Assembly (NCBI GenBank): GCA_024336345.1
Contig: JANFOG010000011.1
Span: 248,001-312,000, forward strand
DNA length: 64,000 nucleotides
Source: Mariannaea sp. PMI_226
Lineage: Eukaryota > Ascomycota > Sordariomycetes > Hypocreales > Nectriaceae
Reading direction: 5' to 3'
Shown here: positions 1-11,419 of the stretch, one piece after another
How positions within the stretch are numbered: the stretch's first letter is position 1
Layout of the letters: the number at the start of each line of letters is the position of its first letter
Translations under genes and position numbers: made by a program
The notes under the pieces: generated by a model
Told to the model about the DNA's origin: nothing
Seen by the model: only the letters and a program-made list of their open reading frames with translations
Database searches by the model: none

Positions 1-443
1 TTGTTTCCATAACGCCGTGCCATCAGGGCGCATGAAGATACATTACAAGGAGATCACCAGCTGACACTCACGCTCATCGGGGGGGTTCTTTTCAGCCAAA
101 GGCTTCCATATATTGCCAATGTCTTTTGCTTTGCTCGAATTATATGCCAGGACATCCCCGGCAGTGGAAGACGAGTCTTGTGCACGAAGATTGTACGAAG
201 ATTGTACCCAAATACTACATGTAGTCAATGCACCCCACATCACACTGCGAGCAGAGCTGCCAACATCCCAGCTCAAATCAAGCAAGACTAAGGTACTTAA
301 ATATCTTCCCCATCCTCTTTTCCATCGATAACTGACTTATCCATCGCCCCATCATATCTGGAAAGTCCTTCTGCTTAGCAGACCACGTAAACCCGGGGCT
401 TTGCGCCGTTGAAACATGCACGTTTCGAGGTTACACGTTGCCT
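1..443. other. left-edge non-coding sequence
   Basis: No coding region is recognisable here. Short open frames exist on both strands but have no family resemblance. The right part is probably the 3' flank of the minus-strand CHZ1 gene, whose stop lies at 444-446. Confidence 0.5.
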
Positions 444-908
444 TTAGTCAGACATCTTGACATCCTCATCAGGGGGCTGGAAGTCCTCATCTTCATCCTC
501 ATCATAATCGTCGGCAGGGTTCTCCTCGGCAGCCTTGGCAAAGTCAATCGTAGCACCACGGGTGCGACGACCGCCCTCAACGATGTTGTTCAGGTCAATC
601 TCCTCCATGCCGTCCTCATCTATGCACCAGCTGTTAGTCAGAACTTGTGGCGAATTTCAAAGCTACAGGGTGGCTCATACCAGCCTCAACGACCTTCGTT
701 TCACTGGTTAGCAACTGAGATAGTTTCAAGATCACGAGAGGAGTAGAAAACTCACCTCCTCCTCCTCTTCTTCCTCGTCGGAATCAGAGTCGTTCTCATC
801 CATGGCCATGTCCTCAGTGTGAGGAACGTCCTCGCTGGCCTTGCCCTTACCCTTGCTGGCAAAGGTCTCGTCAGAGGTATGAGCGTTGGTGACGCCGTTT
901 TGAGCCAT
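444..908 (-). CDS. CHZ1: Histone H2A.Z-specific chaperone CHZ1
   Basis: Small acidic nuclear chaperone that in yeast binds H2A.Z-H2B dimers and hands them to the SWR1 complex. My model has three exons: 908-756, a 13-nt mini-exon at 681-693, and 619-444, giving 113 residues. The N-terminal half is Lys/Gly- then Asp/Glu-rich, ending in a run of glutamates at the first splice site. The C-terminal half carries the CHZ motif (EEIDLNNIVEGGRRTRG, about residues 61-77), followed by TIDFAKA and an acidic tail ending DVKMSD. Donors are GTGAGT and GTATGA; acceptors are AACGAAG and GCATAG, with a CTGACTAAC branch site before the last exon. Only inclusion of the mini-exon joins the acidic N-terminus in frame to the CHZ motif. 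Identification rests on motif and composition and I am fairly sure of it. Confidence 0.87.
681..693 (-). other. CHZ1: 13-nt mini-exon of CHZ1
   Basis: The minus strand reads GTCGTTGAGGCTG between an acceptor ending in AAG and a GTATGA donor. It encodes V-V-E-A plus the first base of an Asp codon. Thirteen nucleotides are needed to restore the frame between exons 1 and 3. Confidence 0.75.
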
Positions 909-1709
909 TTTGATTGTTGATAATGGGACGACAAAGGTGAAGAAATGAGTTATGTTCAGGGTTTTGAGCAGAGAGAAAAAAAAGTGAATTGGGAGGTGGT
1001 TGTATGCAAGGGTATGCAAGAAGGGAGAGTGAAAGTTGCAGCTCGAAATGGCGGGTTGAGCTCCAGGTAGCGTGCTCCGGCGCTAGCAAACAAAGGCTTT
1101 TAAGAAGGAGCATGCGAACGAGCCAGCCGGATCTTCTCCCAGCAACCGACCTAGTCCTAAAGTAAACTAGCACTATGTGAGCACTCTCATTTTTATAGAT
1201 TCACGTGGACATGCACGTGATGTTGTCTCACCAAAGAGTGTTGGCAGGACGAGCAAGCCAGCGGACAATGCTATTGTCTTCATGTAATAAGTTGTCCGTT
1301 GCTTGCGACTACATTGTGAAAAGAGATGGTTATTTTCGTGCAAAAATCCTGTCCCATTGGCCGTAGAACAACCCCCAGCGCTTTCGCCAACGCTTGCATC
1401 ACAGTCTAAACACGTCGAGGCAATCTCTCAAAGGTAGTCGGAAACACGTAGCCACAACTACTCCGTGTTCAGGGATTTATTATTACGATTTTCCTACAGA
1501 AATCATTCATTTAAAATGTCTTTCATTATGCGCGATTCCTAAGCTCCAACTAAGATCATCAACTGGGTGGGTGGAGGTTGAAGCGTTCATTGAGGTTTCA
1601 ACACCTCAGGCACGGCTGGGCTACTTCATCCATACTCGCTGGGAGTAGACTCGCATTTGAGGCAGAAAGAATTGTATTATATTAAGAATGCTGACTTCAG
1701 ATTGTGCGT
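909..1709. other. intergenic, CHZ1 upstream and EMC10-like 3' flank
   Basis: About 800 bases between the CHZ1 start and the stop of the next minus-strand gene. It must hold the CHZ1 promoter and 5' leader. I see no convincing TATA box or further gene. Confidence 0.5.
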
Positions 1710-2345
1710 CTATTTGTCGCCACCAGCCATTGTCATTACCACCATGATCGCCAGAACCCACCAGTACCTATAATGTCAATTAGTCTCAGCAGTCTCGGAA
1801 CATTATGAGTGCAGAACATAGGGGAGGGCATACTTTTGCAAAAGGGACTTTTCAGGCTCCTCGCCCACCTTCTTTCCCTCGGGTGACAACACCACAGGCT
1901 TGTTCAAAGCTGGTTGCTTCCCCTTCGCTGACGGCAACACCACGACCTTGGGCCCAAAATCCCGAGTCTGGCCAGCATCAATACGTACGCCCTTGTATGC
2001 CGCACTAAGCAGTTCACCCTGATCGTCCAGCGACAGGACAATATTTGGTGCGTAGCCCTTGGCGAAGTTATCCGCGCTCGCGGCCGTGGTGCCTGAGATC
2101 CATCGCTGCGATTTGACGTCGTACACGCCAATTCGTACTGTTGAGGCGGCCTCGGGGAGCTCGGGTGCTTCGTAGGAAATGACTTGTGACGATGAGATCG
2201 ATGCTGGATCGTAGACGACCTCAGCTAGGGGTTGAGGCTCGGCAGAGGAAGCGTCAATGGGCTGAACGTAGATCTGAGCGGTGCGCTGGTCGGCGGCAAC
2301 GAGCACCGCGGCGCAGAGGGTGGATATTAAAGTAGAAACCCTCAT
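1710..2345 (-). CDS. EMC10-like ER membrane protein complex subunit
   Basis: Probable fungal EMC10 homologue, a single-pass subunit of the ER membrane protein complex that inserts and stabilises multi-pass membrane proteins. Two exons, 2345-1834 and 1767-1710, give 189 residues. The start is the ATG at 2345; the frame extends upstream only through a TTG codon. Residues 1-22 (MRVSTLISTLCAAVLVAADQ) look like a cleavable signal peptide. A beta-rich lumenal domain follows (about 25-160). The second exon completes a C-terminal membrane segment: KSLLQKYWWVLAIMVVMTMA and a short GGDK tail. The E-K-S-x-x-x-K-Y-W pattern just before the membrane segment resembles EMC10 of animals and fungi. The donor is GTATGC and the acceptor TTATAG. 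The fold is not proven here; another small type I ER protein is the main alternative. Confidence 0.7.
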
Positions 2346-2930
2346 TTTTATTTTCAATAGTGGCGGGTTAAGGGGCCGCGAGCTTGAGTGAGTCGTGGAG
2401 GAGGGGAAAGTCTACTCGATAATGGATGTCGACACCTGGAGCTGGGAGCTCTCCGCGGTAATATGTCGGGTAAACTCAATAGGCTCTTTATCGCGCCGAG
2501 CCATCGCCAAGGTAGTCAATCAGTCGCCTGTGCGACATGGCTTTTCTGACTTCATGGGAGATGCAAAGGAATCAAGCACATAATCAGAGCAGATAATTAG
2601 AGCAAAAAACAAAACAAAACAACGTATTGGTTAATTTCTATAGATTCCAACATGAATTTTCTCCGAGTCTAGTGATTTTAATCCTCGGCTTGTGTGTACA
2701 AAAGCTCCTTCGCTCTACCTATGATGCTGTCCAATTCAGATCAAATCAAATCATCGCCGCCCCCCCTTACGCCAATTATGTGTTGTCATGTAAGATCCAC
2801 CACGGTCTGCCGGAAACGCATGCTCGGCATTTGTTTCGCCGCAATGGTTAGAAATCTGGTGTGGTCAGCCACTTTGTCCGGGTGACCAGGTGATGTAGTG
2901 TCTGCCCCTCATCGTCCGGCCAAAAGCACG
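2346..2930. other. intergenic between EMC10-like and PREG-like genes
   Basis: About 585 bases covering the upstream region of the EMC10-like gene and the 3' flank of the cyclin gene. No additional gene seen. Confidence 0.5.
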
Positions 2931-4064
2931 TTATTCTGCTCCCTGCTGCTCCCCATTCTCATTACGTGTGTCTCCATCTTCCTCTGCTTCATCATCGCCA
3001 GATGAATCATCTGAATCTAGAGAATATCCCGGGGCGCGTTCGACTAGACCTTTATAATAAGCTACGAGAACTTCTGGGTTTGGAACAATTTTCCAATCCA
3101 CCCGGTAGAGAAACTCGAGTTCCAATAGTTTCAATTCGGCGACTCTCACGCCACCTACTCGTGCATACGTTGTATTGTTCCAGAATGAGTCTGATAACCC
3201 CTTCGCAGCCACGGTGGCCGCTGTAATGAGAAATCGATGAACGGTCAGGGTGTTGATTGTGAACTCTTGGTACATAGCACAGAGTCTATCGATGTAGTAC
3301 ACCATTGCGAGCAATAGAGGTGGGGTCAACGTAGCATGCCTTGCCAAACGATGAAGGTAGTCTCGTACGGATATCCCAGGTGCTGTCCTGTGGTTCATGT
3401 CAGTGGGGTTCGATATCCATCGTCGTCGCCGGTCGTACCTGGAGTGGAAGCGTGTCAAGCCACCGTTGGATATCCGGATCGCGTCGTTGGTGGCTATCAA
3501 TTCACCCAACATGTGGGCGATCAGCTCTACCATGTCCTCAACGGGGCAGAACTCATATTGTTGCGGGAGGATTTTCGGTGGTGAATCCAGCCGATGTCTT
3601 TTTGACGCTTGTGATGATGATGATCCCGATGAGAGTGTGGTTTGGGTTGGAGCACGAAGTGGCGAGGTTCTCCTCTTCACGGGAGACACCCCGCTCTGTG
3701 GCTGCGCATCAGATGTGTTCGTGACTTCGTTTTGAGATGACTGCGGGGCATTGTTGGAGGGGTTCGCCATTGGGGGAGGACGAGGGGATTTTGTAGATTG
3801 TGAGAGAGAAGATGATGGTGGTCGTTTTTGGGTTTCGTTGGAAGAGGTTTGAGCGCACACGTCGTTCGCGACGGATTGCCTCGCAAGCTGGTGAGGCGAC
3901 GAATTCATCGTCGAATCGGCGAGACGAGGGTCTGATAGCGAGGAATGCCGTCGCCGGATCGCAGACGAAGGTTTAGGATGGTTCTGAGGAGAATGATGCG
4001 CATAGCGGAAGCTGGTCGGCGAGGCATTGGCGGAGGTGGACAGAATTGGTGATGTCTTCAACAT
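2931..4064 (-). CDS. Pho80/PREG-like cyclin of a Pho85-type kinase
   Basis: Cyclin of the Pho80 family, like Neurospora PREG, which with its CDK partner (PGOV) holds the phosphate-starvation factor NUC-1 inactive when phosphate is ample. The N-terminal ~160 residues are Ser/Pro/Gln-rich and disordered. The cyclin box follows, with YYIDRLCAMY, EFTINTLTVHRFLITAATVAAKG, the Pho80-typical SFWNNTTYARVGGV and ELKLLELEFLYRVDWKI. The tail is acidic. The frame is open throughout, but an in-frame 51-nt intron is likely at 3438-3388 (GTACGA donor, CACTGAC branch, CCACAG acceptor). Removing it joins TRFHS-R to TAPGIS as expected for the family and gives 360 residues from exons 4064-3439 and 3387-2931. 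Without splicing the product is 377 residues. Pho80/PREG is the best match; another PCL-type cyclin is possible. Confidence 0.85.
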   Translation of the reverse strand: MLKTSPILSTSANASPTSFRYAHHSPQNHPKPSSAIRRRHSSLSDPRLADSTMNSSPHQLARQSVANDVCAQTSSNETQKRPPSSSLSQSTKSPRPPPMANPSNNAPQSSQNEVTNTSDAQPQSGVSPVKRRTSPLRAPTQTTLSSGSSSSQASKRHRLDSPPKILPQQYEFCPVEDMVELIAHMLGELIATNDAIRISNGGLTRFHSRYDRRRRWISNPTDMNHRTAPGISVRDYLHRLARHATLTPPLLLAMVYYIDRLCAMYQEFTINTLTVHRFLITAATVAAKGLSDSFWNNTTYARVGGVRVAELKLLELEFLYRVDWKIVPNPEVLVAYYKGLVERAPGYSLDSDDSSGDDEAEEDGDTRNENGEQQGAE

Positions 4065-7000
4065 GGTCTGTGGCGCATCGTCAGGTTAAGAGGAAGAGTC
4101 GCTGTCGAGATGGAGGGCGATCGGTAAGGCAGTCCCGGATGTTAATGAGAGAAAAAAAAACAAAGTTAGAAGCACTGGGAATGCTCCGTGTCGTCCGGTT
4201 TCTCTCTTTCTTTGCTTGTAATTCTAAAGGGGTCGGCAAGGGAGAAAAAGAAAATTAAGACTGCCAAGCTCGAGTCGTCACTGTTCGTAATGTCTTCCTT
4301 GACGTCGCCAGAATGACGGATGATCATGAATCGGTCGGTTTCATGCGGGTCTGGTCATAGGCGCGACATTGGCCCGAGAGAGCGCTATTGACGAGAAGGC
4401 TCACCGAGCACCTCCAGACTAAAAATTGGAGTGCCAGTGATAGTGTGCCTGTGGTGGTGCGTGTGTGTGTGTGTGCGCGTGTGCGTGTGAGTGGATAGGG
4501 TGTGATTAGTTCCGTAGATGAGTTCCTCAGGGTGAACCAAGCAGCCTGTGCAGTTTTTACTTTGCACAAGGTTAGGACGCGGGAATTGACACGAAGTCGG
4601 AATTGCGTTGGTATGGCCGCAAAGTTTGACGGCGGGGGTGGAATTGGTCGACGGCTGGAGATCTTTTCGCCCTATTCCATAGACGGCGCGAATGCCTTGG
4701 CGAGGGCTTTAGGCGTTGCGCGAGAGGCAACGGCAGGCAACGGCAAGTCCTTTCTCTTGCCAAAAGGTCAGGTGATGACGGCTCTGGCTATGTATGGGCC
4801 TCTGGCCAATGGTCTATTTTCCTTCTCTCTCCGGTGTCTGCCGCACACACACGAGCCAGTATGGTGCCGGAGAAATAAGAGAAGAGAAAGGACGCGAACT
4901 GAGCTGTCCTTGGTGACGTCTCGTTTTCTCCGCTCGACCTGGGCTGGGAGGCAACTTAGCTAGCGTTTATAGATTCGGAGCGCGACTTTCTTAACACCAC
5001 GGTTACTGTAATCTCTCTAGCATCACAAGTACTAGAGGATTGAGAGCGCGGTCCGAGTGGCCGATAAGTTGGCATTTCTTCTCATCGATATCTCGTCTAT
5101 ATAATTTTGATCCTTATTAGTTACTTCGTATCTACCCCAGAAAATTACCCCTGGTCAGAATCAACATCAAAAAGGATGAGAGCCAGTCGATGGGAAACGT
5201 GGACAATCGTGGCGCTATGAGAGGAGCCAGCTTCAGGACTCATGAGGGTCCTCGCCAAGTCCCACCAGCATGCATCTGGAAATAACCAGTGGCTCAGGGG
5301 CTTGGTGTCACGGGACTAAGCTAGGAGACTCATTTCTTCTTGTATAACAAGTACTAGATTTCGAGCTGCTCTTGTCCATCAAGTTGGTACTTAGGTAGGT
5401 AATCACCCCGCTATTGCCAATTGCCTTACTTATTGTAGCTACCTGGTAATTAATATGTCTCTGCGAGTGCCCGAAATCACACGTGCTAGAATCCCTGCTC
5501 CTCGTCTTGCCCGAAAAGGAGAGTTGGAGGTGTTCGACAGGGCTTCTAGAAGTCCGTTTCTGTCTTCTCTCACCCAGTCATTCCCTGTAATCGCCCGAGA
5601 CGTCAATACCATCCACGAACAGATGCATAGATGAACCGTGCAGTGAACAGGTTTCTCTTGTCCTTCGGTTCCAGGTAAGATCATGATTGCCCGCCTATGC
5701 TGTGCACGGCACCACAGGTTGGACGGCATACCTCGTCTCCAAACTCCAGCAGGGATACATCCATGCCTGCTAAGGTCACGACTTCAGCATAATTTTTCAG
5801 GATGAGAATCATGGAGCTGCCCCCCCCAAGGTTTTTCATCCAGCAACTTATCATTTGAGTCTCCTTCCTCATGTAGCAGCGGCTAAACCTTGACATTGAG
5901 ATTTGGCTGTCTCGTGCTCGCGAAATTGATATTCAAATCGTGCCAAGGTGGGACTTGATGGTTTCAGTGATAAGAGATACCCTTCTATTTCGTATGAATA
6001 AGCCGGGCTGTATGAAGATAACGCTTTCGCTCAGTTGCAATGGCATTTGCCAAGAAAGTAGGGCGGCGAGGTTCACTTTTGTGCATGTCATGATAGGTAG
6101 TCAGCCAAGCACTTTGTAGAGGGCAAATCATGGCCTGTACAATCAACTCATCGCTCCCTCTTTCACTATTTCATACCTAAGTTGACAACGTCTCTGTCCG
6201 TTGTGAGTGTTGTCGGGGAAAACTAACATAGCTCAGTCGATTGATCAAGCAGTTTCTATGTGTCTGGAATTCCCATGCACTTTTTATCTGAAATCTCAAT
6301 TGTCAACTCCATGCTTTTCCAGAAAAAAAAAAATCATTGTAGCCGTATTAATGGAAGCAACTCAAGACGGGACCTTAGCAATAATTACCTAACCTGGACG
6401 CGAATATTCCGAGGTGTCCGAGACCTTTTCTGTCCTTCCGGAGAAAACTGCGGCATCGGGGTTTCTGCACCTGTAGCTCCCGGTGTACGCGGAGCCGATT
6501 ATCCGGATGGGTGGAGTACTGTAGGTGATCAAATTGGTATAGAGAGGTTATTGGGGTGACTATGTTTCCATGTCACCTCTGCTCTTGAGTGAGCTCCTGT
6601 CCCTTGTAAAATCAACGTAAAGCGTCCCATATATTTATCAAGAAGCGATGTGCTGCTTGATTGGGTCGTTCTCATAGCTATCAACAATTATTTTTTCTTT
6701 GAAATGTCGGGTAACTAGTTCCATATGTACATGTCTATGCAATGCTTGCCCGAACCATTCCCTCCAACGTACCCAGCCATGATAATTGTGCGAAGTACCC
6801 ATCTTATTCACCCCGAAATTGGGTGCTTCATTTCAGAGACTCGGAACCCGACTAAATAACGTGCAAAAAGGTTCTGTCCCAGTTCACATCTCGCGATATC
6901 AAAATGAGTCCACCGTGGCGGCTTTCGATGGTTATAAGCAATTACCCGGCATACTCTGGTACTGTTTCAATTTTACAGCTCCCAGCGCTCACTGGAGCGA

Positions 7001-7452
7001 TTGTCTCAAAATCGTCCCATGGCATGGTCCACAGCTGGCGATGGTCCATTTTGTGCATCTCCACGTTAGTGGGCTTATCGGGCGAATCGATAAGCCTAGA
7101 CACGTGCTATGGCTCCTCCTACGCCGCCAAATCTTTTGACGTGATTGACGTACAACGCGGCGCCTCCAGAACGACGGCCGTATCCACTGCATCCTAAATG
7201 GCTTGAAGGGAACATCACGATTCACAGCTATTTACTTCTTTCGACATTGTATTTTGGACCTATTACTGCTTCTCCTCAGTTTGAAATTGCTTGTTGGTTA
7301 AAGCCCCGATTGAAATTTGGCGCAGGTGCAGGCATCAAACCCTCACTCCATCTTTGAAAAATCCCCTCCTCGGACCACCGTCATCGGGTTGACATCATCC
7401 TCGTTCCCACCCTTCGACTCATTCCGTCTCATTTCTTGCTGCCCACCTCTCC
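4065..7452. other. 3.4-kb intergenic region between divergent PREG-like and VID28 genes
   Basis: Holds the upstream regions of two divergent genes. A GT/GC-rich alternating purine-pyrimidine tract lies at about 4459-4493. The middle part (5000-6800) is AT-richer with no family-like open frame. A CT-rich stretch at 7360-7450 just before the VID28 start is probably its 5' leader. Confidence 0.5.
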
Positions 7453-10400
7453 ATGGCTCGCCCGCAGAGTCCCCCGATATTGTCACAGCTTCGAACAGCT
7501 CGAACCCTACCCGAGCAGACAGCCGCCCTACGAGCCCTCAAGAACGAAATAGTCGGACACATCCAGAAGAAGGAACAATGGATCAGCCTGGGTGTCCTAG
7601 ATCCCATCGTCAGAACTCTCGCTACGGCTAGGTCGCCCGTGAAACCTAACGGGAAGGATGCCGGACTCCCTATAGCCCACAGGTCATTATCCGACGAGGA
7701 GTGCGTGCGACTACAGGCGCTGCAGCTAGTTGCCAGCTTTGCAAATGGTATCTCAGTCAAGATACACTAAACATGTCTGAAAAAGCGCACCTGCTGACGT
7801 GCTCGAATAGGAGGCCCTGCTTTTCTCGCCCCCCTCCATGCAGCGAGAGCGCTTCCAGCCCTCCTGGCCAATATCTCACCATTCAGCAATGCCCCTCAGC
7901 TGGTTGTTGCAGCTCTGAGGGCGCTGACAGATATTGCAGATGCCTCTGTCCTGGCGCTTCCCTCCACCCCGTTTGATATCGAATCTCTAGCCGATGCAGT
8001 GTTTGCACCTCAATATCTGGAGTCATTCGGTGCGATGCTTTCTGTCTCGTCAACTGACAATCTTATACAATCCCAGGTTCCACTTGCGGCTGGCCTGATA
8101 ACCCGTCTTTGTCAAGACGACCGACATCAACGTGCCTTGGCGACAGCCGGAATTCTAGATGCACTAGCGACGCGGCTGGCCAGCGTGGCTGTTGCTCGCG
8201 GTCAAGTAATTCCCGGTGCTGATATTGCGGCGCAAGCCGACGGCCTGTTCGAAGCCTTCCCTGAGCCTGCACCCAAAGGATTCAGACTGAGGCCAATTCT
8301 AGAAGCCATTTCGGCAATACTCGGCGATTCCAAGTACCGAGCACACAGACTTGTCAATTCTCCATCAATTCTAGCTGTGTTTCCCTCTCTCAAGTTTGAA
8401 CCAGCCGTGAATATGCCAGATGCCAGACAAGAGACAGAATTGTCCAGACTAGGAAGTTCTCGAGGACAGGCTTTTACTGCTATGGAATATATACTACCCA
8501 TGAATGTGTCTCGGAACTTATCTACATCACCTGCGAACATAAACTCCACAACGACGTCCGATTCCCAGTCATCAAGCCGGTCCTCTTTAGATAAGTTCAG
8601 TGCCTCAGCAGTCTGGAACTCACCGCGCCAATCACCTGCTCGTCCCAGTCCGGATGTCGACTCAGAAGAGGTGGAAAGCCCTTTTATTCCGTGGCTGGTA
8701 CATCTCGCGAGGTCATCGGACGAAGTTGAGAGACTTCTTGCTTCATCCATTCTCGCTATGTCAATCAAAGCCGGCGTAGGGAGCAAGTCTACGAGGGAAT
8801 CAACTCTTGGGCTTCTTGTGGTTCCTCTGCTTGTTGATATGATAGCCAAGAATGACATGGATGTTTCAGATGTGGACGAAATTGATAACGCCACCAAGCG
8901 AACAATCCTCGAGCGAGTACCCGTCGTCTTAGCTCGGATGATTGCTGACAGCGAGCATCTTCAAAAATCAGCATATGATTGTGATGCTGTTAAAATCCTA
9001 AGTAAACTCCTCAAACATGCATACACTCCTGTGCGGGACACTGCTCAACCACGCTACTGGACCCCCCAGCCGGATACTGAAATGGACGTGGAAAACAATA
9101 GTCCACTCGCCCAGCTTGGTGACGATGGGCAGAACGTCCTCCTCCTTCATCGGCTTAGAGTGCGCGAGGGCACGCTCAAGGCTATTGCAGCACTTGCAGG
9201 AGGCAAAGAAGACTACAGGAAGGCCTTTTTGGCCGAAGAGATTGTCTCATACATTGTCGAGTCTCTGTCCGAATTTCCGAGGAAACCCAAGCCGGCGAAA
9301 GAGCGGTCTGATAAGTCTAACGATGAAGCCACCAGACAAGCTGCTACATCCGGTTATGGTGCAAACCCCCCAGGCGTGATTACGGCAGGAATTCATGTCG
9401 TCAGGATGCTCTCACGTTCCGTCGCCATACTCAGAACCGCTCTTGTAGATCATGGCGTGGCCATGCCTATCTTCCGGTTTATAACACACCCTAATCTCGA
9501 GATCCAGATTGCTGCTACCGCAGCCATAGTCAATCTGGTTATCGAGGTCAGCCCTGTCAGAGAGGTGAGATGATTTTACTATTTTGTGAACTTTTTTTGT
9601 AACTGGTGCAGAACGTTTTGCTGATATGTTTTTGGTTTATATAGCTCCTAACTGAAAACGGCGTGATGAAAATTCTCTGCGAACACACTCATTCCTCCGT
9701 CCCAGCGCTGCGGCTCAACGCTCTTTGGGCCCTCAAGCACTTTGTCGATGCTGCTAGCCCCGATCTCAAGAAGGCTTGCTTGGAGGAGCTTGAGCCCGCT
9801 TGGCTAGTACAACTTATCAGAGACAGCTCGGAGGATTCAACACTGCGGACTGGTCGAGGAAGAGAGGCATCTGCCATTGACTTGGACGATGATGTTGAGA
9901 TGGAGGCTTCAGAACCTCCTCATCGTTGGCTGTATGGATCTGGCGGGCTCGTGCGAGAGATGGACTCTTCCAATTCCACCAAGCTCCGGCAGGCAGAAGA
10001 TAAACTCAGCATAGTCCGGGAGGCAGAGTCTAACGTTGCCCGGCGGGCACGGAACGACGACCTCGCGATCCAGGAGCAGGCATTGAATTTTATCCGTAAT
10101 CTGATTGGAAGGCCAGAACCCGGTGTGGCTTCGGAAAGCGCGGCAGAGACGGCGGAGATGGTTGATTACCTGTTTGCGAAGCTTAAGCAGGATGAGCTCT
10201 TTGAGATACTAGCCTCCAAGCTCCGGCCCAGGGTGCTCCACCCGTTCGCTCGCCGAACTCCGGTGCCCGGCCGAGAGACCCGGCGCGTGCACCCACAGGC
10301 CAAGATTATCGTGCCGGCAATCTTCATCCTTGTCAACGTGGCAGGGAGCATCCCGCGGCATCGACAGCTGGTGATTGCGCAGACAGAGCTCCTCAAGCTA

Positions 10401-10637
10401 GTGGCTCAGCAGGCCAACAGTAAAGACAAGGAAGTACGGGCAGCTCTCTGTCACCTAATCATCAACCTGACGTGGCAAGAGGATGGATCGGAGGCCCAGG
10501 CTTGCGCTCAAAGGGCACATGAACTGAAAAAATTGGGGTTTCACACCAAGATGGAGACGTTGAAACACTCGGATGGAGACCTGGATGTTCGGGAGAGGGC
10601 CAAGACGGCAGCATGGCAAATGCAACAGGCCATCTAG
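7453..10637 (+). CDS. VID28: Armadillo-repeat GID/CTLH E3 ligase subunit (VID28/GID5/ARMC8)
   Basis: Homologue of yeast Vid28/Gid5 and human ARMC8. It is a scaffold that docks substrate receptors such as Gid4 onto the GID ubiquitin ligase, which degrades gluconeogenic enzymes when glucose returns. Three exons, 7453-7747, 7811-9564 and 9645-10637, give 1013 residues. The first intron has a GTATCT donor and AATAG acceptor, the second GTGAGA and TATATAG; both keep frame. The N-terminus LRALKNEIVGHIQKKE is typical of the family start. Armadillo-like helical repeats run through most of the chain (for example AATAAIVNLVIE and ALRLNALWALKHFVDAA). A Ser-rich linker sits near residues 260-310. The C-terminus (KEVRAALCHLIINLTWQED ... 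ELKKLGFHTKMETL) matches the ARMC8 end. The start ATG follows a CT-rich leader. Confidence 0.87.
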
Positions 10638-11386
10638 AAAGGCCACCGCCAATCTCGCCCTGTTTTGGGCGAGTTGCGAGTGGGTGATGATACCATTGAC
10701 AGCACGGGGAAGCAAATGGATGGGCGTTTGCCTTCTAGGTCTAGCGGTGAATGGGATTGAGAACGGGCACCATTTTCATCTTTTTTTTTTTTTACGTATC
10801 ATTAATAATTCCAACGAGGTATGTCTCTTAATTTTGGGGCTCCTAGTTAGCCTCTGCCCTTCTCGTGATATAGTGCTAGGGTGGTTAAACTCTGCGACTG
10901 CAAGACAAGGGGGGGGGGAGCTGTTTGGAGAGGTGCTGCGTTGCTTGCCGAGGACTTTCACTGCATTGACTTGGACCTTGTGACCAGTCTTGGCCGGACC
11001 AGAATTGCTAGGCTATCGATCGATCATTTTGGCGATCAACAGAGGGTACCTTGGGCAACTTGCGCTGAGAGGGATGGGGGATTTGACTAGTGCGTGATTG
11101 GCGCCAGGGTGGCTGGTAGGCTAGAACATGGACTACCTTCTGGGATGACATTCCATGCTAGTTGATTGCTTGTTCATCAGTTTCGCTGTACAATATTTGT
11201 TGTTGTTTGCACTTGGTGCTACAATTCGTACCTGGGTGTGCACTGTGGGTGGGAAAGTGACATCGGGTTTGGAACATGGTGTACCTACATAGAATACAGT
11301 AGATACAGACAAGACGTTTGAAGGGGAGCAATGACAAAATGGAATAATGAAAATGGGCTGTTCGGGATACTCCAGTACCCAGGTTA

Positions 11387-11419
11387 TACATACTATGGTA
11401 AGTTACTACATAGTATGTA
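11387..11419. repeat. perfect 11-nt inverted repeat (hairpin)
   Basis: TACATACTATG at 11387-11397 is matched by its reverse complement CATAGTATGTA at 11409-11419, with an 11-nt loop. It lies about 750 bases past the VID28 stop. Function unknown. Confidence 0.6.

Noticed and set aside
2346..2357. Four-codon upstream extension of the EMC10-like protein
   Set aside because: It would start at TTG. The ATG at 2345 gives a proper signal peptide start.
5045..5085. tRNA-like 5' half (GCGCGGTCCGAGTGGCCGATAAG resembles a class II tRNA D-arm)
   Set aside because: No anticodon arm, T-arm (GGTTCGA-type B box) or acceptor pairing follows within 100 bases, so it is not a tRNA gene.
5460..5896. Two minus-strand frames that could be spliced via a GTATGC donor near 5731
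   Set aside because: No acceptor gave a convincing joined protein and neither piece resembles a known family.
8202..8897. 231-codon minus-strand open frame
   Set aside because: Lies antisense inside the VID28 coding exon and mirrors its codon pattern.
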